In this document: positions 1 through 5,403 of the stretch, piece by piece | Layout: the number at the start of each line of letters is the position of its first letter | Numbering within the stretch: the first letter of the stretch is position 1 | Assembly: GCA_009692275.1 (NCBI GenBank) | Contig: SHZL01000181.1 | Location: 1 to 5,773 of the forward strand | Reading direction: 5' to 3' | DNA: 5,773 nt | Origin: Lysobacterales bacterium | Lineage (GTDB): Bacteria; Pseudomonadota; Gammaproteobacteria; Xanthomonadales; SZUA-36 | The notes under the pieces: model-generated | The model's input: the letters and a program-made list of their open reading frames with translations, nothing else | What the model was told of the DNA's origin: nothing | Database searches by the model: none | Program-made: the position numbers and the translations under genes

Positions 1-177
1 CAGGGCAACAAAGGATTTCAAGCAATTTTCCATCTACGGTCATTGCAATTTCTACTCGTTTTCTTCAACCCCCTCATTGTAACCAATGCTGCCCGGCGTG
101 TCCTGAAAGTCTCCATTGTCCACCAGCCTGCTGTTCGCGGACGTTGAGGCTGTTACAATACGCGACCTCAAAAAGGA
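1..177. other. Non-coding 5' region upstream of purE
   Basis: I see no supported gene in these 177 bases. The stretch is visibly more AT-rich than the rest of the window. It carries the extended -10 promoter of purE near its right end, a weaker leftward promoter candidate in the middle, and a short inverted repeat, CATTG-TAAC-CAATG, at 75-88. I found no hairpin followed by a T-run that would mark a terminator of an upstream gene. On the minus strand a short open stretch starting with ATG at 31-33 runs off the left edge. Only 11 codons are visible, too few to call a gene, so this may be a divergent intergenic region. Confidence 0.6.
151..159 (+). promoter_or_regulatory. Probable purE promoter (extended -10)
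   Basis: The bases TGTTACAAT form an extended -10 element: TG, one base, then TACAAT at 154-159, which differs from TATAAT at one position. The matching -35 region at a 17-nt spacer (131-136, CTGTTC) is poor, as is common for extended -10 promoters. Transcription would start around 165-167. That gives a very short leader, about 12 nt to the ATG at 178 or about 21 nt to the GTG at 187. The call rests on motif and position only. Confidence 0.5.
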
Positions 178-690
178 ATGGCGCAGGTGGAACAGTCTTT
201 ACGCATTAGCATCATCATGGGTTCCCAGTCGGACTGGAAAACGATGAAACACGCCGCTGACACGCTGGACGAGCTGGGCGTGGCCTATGAAACCCGGGTG
301 ATTTCAGCTCACCGCACGCCGGACCTCATGTTTGCCTATGCCGAGCAGGCGGCAGGCCGCGGCTTGATGGTCATCATCGCTGGTGCCGGTGGGGCCGCTC
401 ATCTGCCGGGCATGGTGGCGGCCAAAACAGTGATTCCCGTGCTGGGTGTTCCGGTTCGTTCCAAGGCCCTGAATGGCGTTGACTCACTTCTTTCCATCGC
501 TCAAATGCCTGCCGGCATCCCGGTGGGCACGCTGGCTATCGGCGAGTCGGGGGCTGTCAATGCAGCCCTGCTTGCGGCTGCTATTGTCGGCAATGTTGAT
601 GCGCACGTACGCAGTGCCCTGGAAAAATACCGCAATGCGCGACGCGAAGCAGTGTTGTCCAGGCCCGACCCGGCACGAGCCAAAGACTAA
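178..690 (+). CDS. purE: PurE, N5-carboxyaminoimidazole ribonucleotide mutase (class I)
   Basis: PurE converts N5-CAIR, made by PurK, into 4-carboxy-AIR (CAIR), a cytoplasmic step of de novo purine synthesis. At 170 residues it is full length for class I bacterial PurE. Visible motifs are GSQSDW (15-20), SAHRTP (43-48, with the catalytic-type His45), GAGGAAHLPGM (69-79), VLGVPV (88-93) and QMPAGIPVGTLAIG (109-122). All are hallmark phosphate- or nucleotide-binding segments of the family. purK follows after 9 nt, which fits a purEK operon. The start is uncertain: the Shine-Dalgarno-like AAAAGGA (171-177) touches the ATG at 178 with no spacer, whereas an in-frame GTG at 187 lies 9 nt downstream of it. 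Starting there would only remove three residues, so function is not affected. Family assignment is essentially certain. Confidence 0.98.
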   Translation: MAQVEQSLRISIIMGSQSDWKTMKHAADTLDELGVAYETRVISAHRTPDLMFAYAEQAAGRGLMVIIAGAGGAAHLPGMVAAKTVIPVLGVPVRSKALNGVDSLLSIAQMPAGIPVGTLAIGESGAVNAALLAAAIVGNVDAHVRSALEKYRNARREAVLSRPDPARAKD

Positions 691-699
691 GCCCCGGCG

Positions 700-1860
700 T
701 TGAGCAGCCAGCCGGAAAACCCCCGCGGCGACATTCATCAGGTTGGAATACTGGGTGGAGGGCAGTTGGCGCGCATGATGGCGCTGGCAGGTATCCCGCT
801 GGGCCTTAATTTTCGTTTTCTGGATCCCTCGGCGCATGCTTGTGCCGGTCCCCTGGGAAAACTCCACCGGGCAGAGTTTTCAGATCTGCTGGCCGTGCAG
901 GCCATGGCTTCTGAAATTGATGTGGCGACCTTTGATTTCGAAAATGTGCCGGCAGATTCAGCCCGCTCACTTGCGTCAGCCAGGACTTTTCATCCCTGTG
1001 TGAATGCGCTGGAAGACTGCCAGGACCGGCTGCTGGAAAAGCGTTTGCTGCGCTCGCTGGCAATACCGGTAGCCGAATTCCAGCCGGTATCCTCACGTAC
1101 CGGATTGCTGGACGCAGTGGAGAAAATCGGCCTGCCTGCCGTACTGAAAATTCGCCGTCTGGGCTATGACGGGAAGGGCCAGGTGCTGTTGAACCAGCAC
1201 GAAGACCTGGAGCCAGCCTGGCAGGCGCTGGGGCAATCCGACCTGATACTTGAGGCTTTTGTGCCATTCACGGCGGAGTGCTCACTGATTGCGGTTCGAA
1301 ACGAACCGGGCGAAGTCCGGTTTTGGCCGCTGACGAAAAACGCGCATGGAAACGGCGTTTTGCTGCTGAGCCGGCCGGGCGTGCTGGGTGCTGATCTGCA
1401 GGCCCAGGCCGAGGATACTGTCGGTAAGCTGCTCGCGCATTGGGACTACGTTGGCGTGCTTGCAGTCGAGTTTTTCATTCTGCAAGGCCGCTTACTGGTC
1501 AACGAAATGGCGCCACGCGTGCATAATTCCGGGCACTGGACATTGGATGCCTCCGTGACTTCCCAGTTTGAGAACCACCTGCGTGCGATCTGTGGCATTC
1601 CCCTCGGGGACACCACCATGACGGACCATGCCTTGATGTTCAACTGGATCAGTGAAATGCCTGAGATGCGCCACCTTCTGCTTGAGCAGGGATTGCATTG
1701 GCACGACTATGGGAAAAATCCGCGGCCGGGGCGAAAACTTGGGCACGCCACCCTGGTCGCACGGAATGAGTCAGACCTGATGCGCGGTGCTGCGCGTATT
1801 GCCCAAGGCCTGGGTGGTCGTTGGCCAGAGTTGCTGGCCCGGCTTGACGGGCGTTCCTGA
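700..1860 (+). CDS. purK: PurK, 5-(carboxyamino)imidazole ribonucleotide synthase
   Basis: PurK is an ATP-grasp enzyme that uses ATP and bicarbonate to carboxylate AIR, giving the N5-CAIR that PurE then rearranges. The 386 residues contain the N-terminal GILGGGQLARM (17-27), DFENVP (79-84), the ATP-grasp segment KIRRLGYDGKGQ (150-161), the NEMAPRVHNSGHWT signature (268-281) and the C-terminal RPGRKLGHATL (342-352). This is the complete domain order of the family. The start is TTG at 700. It is the only ATG, GTG or TTG codon between the purE stop and the glycine-rich motif in this frame, but no Shine-Dalgarno sequence is evident before it. Translation is therefore probably coupled to purE, whose TAA ends nine bases upstream in the same frame. 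argD converges from the right, 20 nt beyond the stop, and I see no clear terminator between them. Confidence 0.97.
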   Translation: MSSQPENPRGDIHQVGILGGGQLARMMALAGIPLGLNFRFLDPSAHACAGPLGKLHRAEFSDLLAVQAMASEIDVATFDFENVPADSARSLASARTFHPCVNALEDCQDRLLEKRLLRSLAIPVAEFQPVSSRTGLLDAVEKIGLPAVLKIRRLGYDGKGQVLLNQHEDLEPAWQALGQSDLILEAFVPFTAECSLIAVRNEPGEVRFWPLTKNAHGNGVLLLSRPGVLGADLQAQAEDTVGKLLAHWDYVGVLAVEFFILQGRLLVNEMAPRVHNSGHWTLDASVTSQFENHLRAICGIPLGDTTMTDHALMFNWISEMPEMRHLLLEQGLHWHDYGKNPRPGRKLGHATLVARNESDLMRGAARIAQGLGGRWPELLARLDGRS

Positions 1861-1880
1861 GGACCGGGCTCGGGCGGCAA
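1861..1880. other. Short convergent purK/argD gap without a visible terminator
   Basis: Only 20 GC-rich bases separate the stop codons of the two convergent genes. No stem with a following T-run is present on either strand. The best inverted repeat is six base pairs, GCCCGG at 1837-1842 with CCGGGC at 1864-1869, with a loop of about 21 nt. That is too weak to call an intrinsic terminator. Transcripts from the two sides may overlap, or termination may be Rho-dependent; this is inference. Confidence 0.4.
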
Positions 1881-3050
1881 TCAGCAGTGACGTTCCACCA
1901 GGGCTGAAACCGTGGACACAATTTCCCCGGCCTGCTCCTGGTCAATGATCAACGGCGGCAGCAGGCGAATGATCTTGTTGCGCGTAACGTTCAGGAGCAG
2001 TCCCTGTTGCAGCGCAAGTTCTTTCAGGTGGTCGATCTCGTGATTCAGTTCAATGCCGATCATCAAGCCACGTCCGCGGATATCAACCACTGCCGCATGG
2101 GCGCCCAGCCTGTGCTGAAATCCGGCCAACATGGCTTTTCCGGTTCGTTCGGAGCGCTCCGCTAAACCCTCCTGCTCCATCACGCCGAGCACCGCGCACG
2201 CAGTCCGGCATGCCAGCGGGTTGCCGCCAAAGGTAGAGCCGTGACGCCCTGGCGTAAGCAGGTCTGCGGTCTTTCCGCGCGCGATGCAGGCGCCTATGGG
2301 AAAACCGTTGGCCAGGGCTTTTGCAGTGGTGAGGATGTCCGGGACAGCGTGCTCATGTTGATGTGCATACCACCGGCCGGTACGGCACAGGCCGCTTTGG
2401 ATTTCATCAAAAATCAACAGCCAGCCTTGCTGGTCGCACAGGGACCGCAGCGCTGCCAGGTAGCCCTGCTCCGGTATCTGGATTCCTGCCTCACCCTGGA
2501 TGGGCTCAACCAGGACAGCAGTGACCTGGTTCGGCCCACGGGTGATCTTCTCCACCGCTTTGAGGTCATCGAACGGAACCCGCAGAAAGCCACCTACCAG
2601 CGGCTCGAATCCCGCCTGGACTTTTCTGCTGCCCGTTGCGGAAAGCGCGGCCAGGGACCGGCCGTGGAAACTGTTCTCCATGACTACGACGCTGGGGTGG
2701 TCAAAGCCTTTTTCATGCCCGGCCAGCCGGACGATTTTCAGGGCGCACTCAATGGATTCGGTGCCAGAGTTGGCAATGAAGGCGCGGTCCATGCCGGAGA
2801 TTTCCGCCAGGCGGTCAGCGAGCGTTTCCTGCCAGGGAATGCGCGCCAGGTTGGCCGTATGCAGCAACAGGCGGGACTGTTCGCAAATGGCTTGCGAAAC
2901 CACGGGATGAGCATGCCCCAGCGCGGTGACGCCAAGCCCGCTGATCGCGTCCAGGTAGCGTTTGCCGGACACATCCCAAAGCCATGCGCCTTCACCCCGC
3001 TCAAATGCCACTGGCAGGCGTGCATAGGTATCCATCAGGTGATTGTTCAT
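1881..3050 (-). CDS. argD: Acetylornithine aminotransferase (class III, ArgD-like)
   Basis: This is a PLP-dependent class III aminotransferase, most like acetylornithine aminotransferase. That enzyme exchanges the amino group between N-acetylornithine and 2-oxoglutarate in arginine synthesis, and in many bacteria also serves the succinyl-diaminopimelate step of lysine synthesis. At 389 residues it is normal ArgD length. Landmarks in order are NSGTESIE (94-101, PLP phosphate loop), FHGRS (128-132), EPIQGE (182-187), DEIQSGLCRTG (215-225, with the cofactor Asp215), AKALANGFPIGA (243-254, Schiff-base Lys244), GSTFGGNPLAC (271-281) and RLLPPL (362-367). The ATG at 3050 has an excellent ribosome site. 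The gene lies 24 nt after rnt on the same strand, so co-transcription is likely. The loop at 94-101 reads TES-I-E where ArgD usually has a TEANE-type sequence. A related ornithine or diamine aminotransferase remains possible, and exact substrate is less certain than fold. Confidence 0.9.
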   Translation of the reverse strand: MNNHLMDTYARLPVAFERGEGAWLWDVSGKRYLDAISGLGVTALGHAHPVVSQAICEQSRLLLHTANLARIPWQETLADRLAEISGMDRAFIANSGTESIECALKIVRLAGHEKGFDHPSVVVMENSFHGRSLAALSATGSRKVQAGFEPLVGGFLRVPFDDLKAVEKITRGPNQVTAVLVEPIQGEAGIQIPEQGYLAALRSLCDQQGWLLIFDEIQSGLCRTGRWYAHQHEHAVPDILTTAKALANGFPIGACIARGKTADLLTPGRHGSTFGGNPLACRTACAVLGVMEQEGLAERSERTGKAMLAGFQHRLGAHAAVVDIRGRGLMIGIELNHEIDHLKELALQQGLLLNVTRNKIIRLLPPLIIDQEQAGEIVSTVSALVERHC

Positions 3051-3055
3051 GAATT

Positions 3056-3062
3056 CTCCTTA
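3056..3062 (-). promoter_or_regulatory. Strong Shine-Dalgarno site of argD
   Basis: On the minus strand these bases read TAAGGAG, a seven-base match to the anti-Shine-Dalgarno consensus. They end five nucleotides before the ATG at 3050-3048, which fixes the argD start. It is the best ribosome site in the window and suggests argD is translated efficiently on its own even if co-transcribed with rnt. Confidence 0.85.
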
Positions 3063-3074
3063 TTACAGATCCTG

Positions 3075-3680
3075 CTAAAAGCCGGTAAGGATTTTCCAGC
3101 GGTTCACAATAGAGCAAAACAGTGCAGCAGTTTTTTCGGTGTCATAGACTGCTGAGTGCGCCTCGGATTCGTTCCATTCCAGGCCCGCTGACTGCACCGC
3201 CCGGGAAAGCACGGTCTGCCCGAAGGCCAGCCCGGCAAGCGTGGCAGTGTCGAATGAACTGAACGGGTGAAACGGGCTGCGCTTGAAATCGGTGCGGGCA
3301 ATGGTCGCGTTGACAAAGGACAGGTCAAAAAAAGCATTGTGACCGACCAGGATGGCACGCTGACAACCGGTAGCGCGAATTTCTTTTCGAATCGGCTGCG
3401 CGATGCGGCTCAGTGCTTCTTTCTCAGGCACAGCGCCGCGCAAAAGGCTGTCAAGGCGTATACCGGTAATTTCCAGGGATTTCGGATCGATGTTGGCGCC
3501 ATCGAATGGCTCCACATGAACGGAAATGGTTTCGCTCACTACCAGCCGTCCAAAATCATCCATGCGCAGAATGCAGGCGGCAATCTCCAGCAAGGCGTCG
3601 GTTTTCGGGTTGAAGCCGCCGGTTTCCACATCAACTACCACGGGCAGAAAACCTCTGAATCGATCTGCAATGCGCGGCAT
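3075..3680 (-). CDS. rnt: Ribonuclease T (DEDDh 3'-5' exoribonuclease)
   Basis: RNase T is a homodimeric cytoplasmic 3'-5' exonuclease that trims and turns over the CCA end of tRNA and finishes the 3' ends of 5S, 23S and small stable RNAs. The 201-residue product follows E. coli RNase T along its whole length with an offset of six residues. DRFRGFLPVVVDVETGGF at 6-23 carries Asp17 and Glu19, GHNAFFD (113-119) gives Asp119, and AHSAVYD (174-180) gives His175 and Asp180, so all five DEDDh metal and catalytic residues are present. FHPFSSFDTATLAGLAFGQTVLS (137-159) and LFCSIVNRW (187-195) are also typical. Two substrate-contact positions differ from E. coli: Lys67 for Glu73 and Ile71 for Phe77. 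The C-terminus is about ten residues shorter. GGAG (3685-3688) lies four nt before the ATG. argD follows downstream, and a TraB-family gene diverges upstream. Confidence 0.96.
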   Translation of the reverse strand: MPRIADRFRGFLPVVVDVETGGFNPKTDALLEIAACILRMDDFGRLVVSETISVHVEPFDGANIDPKSLEITGIRLDSLLRGAVPEKEALSRIAQPIRKEIRATGCQRAILVGHNAFFDLSFVNATIARTDFKRSPFHPFSSFDTATLAGLAFGQTVLSRAVQSAGLEWNESEAHSAVYDTEKTAALFCSIVNRWKILTGF

Positions 3681-3749
3681 AATGCTCCAGTTGGGGTTCG
3701 GTTGCTTGCCAGGAACCGCCGAGGATACGGTATTGGATAAGGAATTGCC
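3681..3749. promoter_or_regulatory. Divergent rnt / TraB-family intergenic region
   Basis: These 69 bases separate two start codons pointing away from each other, so they probably hold the promoters of both the leftward rnt-argD unit and the rightward TraB-family gene. I see TTGCCA at 3706-3711 as a possible rightward -35 and TATCCT (minus strand of 3722-3727) as a possible leftward -10. Neither has a convincing partner element, so no promoter is placed exactly. Shine-Dalgarno sites occupy both edges. Confidence 0.45.
3738..3743 (+). promoter_or_regulatory. Shine-Dalgarno site of the TraB-family gene
   Basis: TAAGGA lies six nucleotides before the ATG at 3750. Spacing and match are near ideal and support this ATG as the start, which also places a hydrophobic export signal at the protein's N-terminus. 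Confidence 0.75.
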
Positions 3750-4748
3750 ATGCGCTCAAACCTGAGCCTGGATAGCGTCAGCATCAGCCTGCGCGCGTGC
3801 GTGTTGGCCTGGTTTGCCAACGTCCTGCTGCTCGCACTGCTGTTTGCAAGTGGCGGGCTTTCGGCCTCGCCAACGGATGCGGGGCAGAGCGCGTTCTGGC
3901 GCATCAGCAAGGGTGGCGTAGATGCGGGTTATGTGCTGGGCACCATCCATAGTGAAGACCCCAGGGTGCTCGATTTCCCGGCAGATTTCATTGCCCAGCT
4001 GACATCATGCCAGGTGTTCGCCATGGAGTTGCTGCCGGACATGGCGACGATCGGCCGCATTAATGAATTCATGCAGTACCCGGATGCCGAAACCCTTCAG
4101 CGTACCCTTGGGAAGGAGCGCTACGAACGGGTCATGGCGGCGCTGGAGGCTTACCAGGTTCCGTCGGACTGGAAAGCAAGAATGAAGGTCTGGGCGGCCA
4201 TGATGACGTTGAGTGTGCCGGTGCCCGAGACCGGCTTTTTCATGGATTTTTCACTATCGCTTCGCGCGGCCGGGTCTGGAATGAAGGTAAGCGGCCTTGA
4301 AACCCTGGAGCAGCAGTTGTCCTTCCTGGAAAGCATGCCGGTTGCGTATCAATTGGCGTTGCTGGACCAGGCCTTATCTGATTATCAGCGCGTCGACGAA
4401 CTGAACGACGAGATGGTGGATGTCTACCTCACCGGTGATCTTGCCCGCTTGCAGCGCCTGTCCGAAGAGCAGTTTTCCCAACTGGATCCGGAAATTCGAG
4501 ACTACTTCTTGCGCGGGGGCATACTGGAGCGCAATCAGCACATGGCCGAAAATCTGGCGACCCTGTTGCAGGAGGGCCGGGTGTTTGTCGCCGTCGGCGC
4601 CCTGCACCTGCCGGGCCCGGGCGGCTTGCTGGCCCTGCTGCGTCAGCACGGGTATGAAGTCGATTCAATGCCTATGCCGTTTGCGCCGGTGGCAGGACCG
4701 CGGGGCGCAAACCAGGCTGAAGCACCTGGAGATCCGGCTACCGGGTGA
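3750..4748 (+). CDS. Exported TraB/GumN (Tiki-like) family protein
   Basis: This 332-residue protein belongs to the TraB/PrgY/GumN family, which is related to Tiki metalloproteases; the substrate of most bacterial members is unknown. Residues about 16-39 form a hydrophobic segment ending in L-S-A, a likely signal peptide cleaved near 39 or else an N-terminal anchor, so the domain should lie outside the cytoplasmic membrane. The two GX2H motifs typical of the family are present: GTIH (64-67) and GALH (283-286, within VAVGALHLPG). Also visible are the acidic AMELL (91-95, Glu93), FMDFSL (164-169), VSGLETLEQQ (180-189), ERN (260-262), and a terminal GLLALLRQHGYEV (292-304). The last 22 residues are a Pro/Ala/Gly-rich tail outside the domain. 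No operon partner lies on this strand; the convergent DoxX gene overlaps its 3' end by 11 nt. Family assignment is strong; a hydrolase activity is inference. Confidence 0.9.
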   Translation: MRSNLSLDSVSISLRACVLAWFANVLLLALLFASGGLSASPTDAGQSAFWRISKGGVDAGYVLGTIHSEDPRVLDFPADFIAQLTSCQVFAMELLPDMATIGRINEFMQYPDAETLQRTLGKERYERVMAALEAYQVPSDWKARMKVWAAMMTLSVPVPETGFFMDFSLSLRAAGSGMKVSGLETLEQQLSFLESMPVAYQLALLDQALSDYQRVDELNDEMVDVYLTGDLARLQRLSEEQFSQLDPEIRDYFLRGGILERNQHMAENLATLLQEGRVFVAVGALHLPGPGGLLALLRQHGYEVDSMPMPFAPVAGPRGANQAEAPGDPATG

Positions 4749-5403
4749 ACACCGGAACTACCCAGGACACAACGGCCAGAGAGAAAAATGTAATACCCCA
4801 GGTGGGTTCCAGGAACACGGTTGACACCGCCAAAACCAGGAAGGCCAGGCCGGCTGCAACCGCATCACCCTGGCTATCCGCGGCGCCCTGCTGACCACCA
4901 CTCAGTTGCAGCAGTGCATGATCGATGCTCAGCTTGCCGCCTCCATGGAAAACCAATGGCAGCAGCATGGCTATGAATATCAGCGGAAGTTTGAAGTTGC
5001 CAAAGCCTTTGGCCGTGATGGCATAGCCTTTCCATAACTCTTCCAGGCTGCCCCAATCCGCCGGCCAGTGCACAGCCGCGGTGGCCACCGCAGTGATCAC
5101 GATCAGTGAAACTGCGGCAAACCGGGTAAAAAGGCCCAGCAGGATGAGCAGCGAAAAAACTATTTCTCCCCAGGTTGCAAGTTGCCAATTGATATCCATG
5201 GGTATTTTGTCGAATGGCCAGGGAAACCCTTTTTGCCAGCTTGCCCAGGGTATGTCGCCAAACCAGTTCTCGCCCCGTAACTTGGTAGTTCCGGATTCCC
5301 AGAACTCCCAGGCCACGAACAGGCGCAACACCAGGGGCCAGACGTATTCGCCGGAAGCACGCAGCCTTGCAGTCAGGGAATCGTAGAAACCGAGCATTTT
5401 CAT
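4738..5403 (-). CDS. DoxX-family inner-membrane protein
   Basis: This is a multi-pass membrane protein of the DoxX family, a group with uncertain and varied roles, some linked to redox or quinone functions. With the start at 5403 it has 221 residues. The four-helix DoxX core is visible: about 18-37 with FWESGTTKL (34-42), 75-92 with Glu80, 94-112 opening with the LFTRFAA segment (91-97), and 136-153 followed by GGGKLSIDH (154-162). Two more hydrophobic stretches at about 181-198 and 202-219 form an extra C-terminal hairpin. The ATG at 5403 overlaps the nth stop as TAATG. A second ATG at 5397 is better spaced (8 nt) from GGAG at 5406-5409 and may be the true start. A further in-frame ATG at 5463 would lie deep inside nth, encodes no hydrophobic segment and is unlikely. 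Co-transcription with nth is very likely; function is not known. Confidence 0.88.
   Translation of the reverse strand: MKMLGFYDSLTARLRASGEYVWPLVLRLFVAWEFWESGTTKLRGENWFGDIPWASWQKGFPWPFDKIPMDINWQLATWGEIVFSLLILLGLFTRFAAVSLIVITAVATAAVHWPADWGSLEELWKGYAITAKGFGNFKLPLIFIAMLLPLVFHGGGKLSIDHALLQLSGGQQGAADSQGDAVAAGLAFLVLAVSTVFLEPTWGITFFSLAVVSWVVPVFTR

Noticed and set aside
1..77. Minus-strand frame starting at the ATG at 75-77
   Set aside because: It meets a TGA after 19 codons and has no ribosome site.
1837..1869. Inverted repeat across the purK/argD junction as a bidirectional terminator
   Set aside because: It has only six paired bases, a loop of about 21 nt and no T-run on either strand.
2241..3155. 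A 304-codon open frame on the plus strand, opposite argD
   Set aside because: It lies almost wholly antisense to argD, whose class III aminotransferase motifs are unambiguous. The antisense product has no recognisable motif, and long antisense frames are common opposite GC-rich genes.
3702..3736. A defined sigma-70 promoter for the TraB-family gene (TTGCCA as -35)
   Set aside because: No sequence close to TATAAT occurs at 16-18 nt spacing, so only the region, not the promoter, can be supported.
4611..4620. Perfect 10-bp palindrome CCGGGCCCGG
   Set aside because: It encodes the L-P-G-P-G stretch after the GALH motif of the TraB-family protein. It has no loop or T-run, so it is coding sequence and not a terminator.
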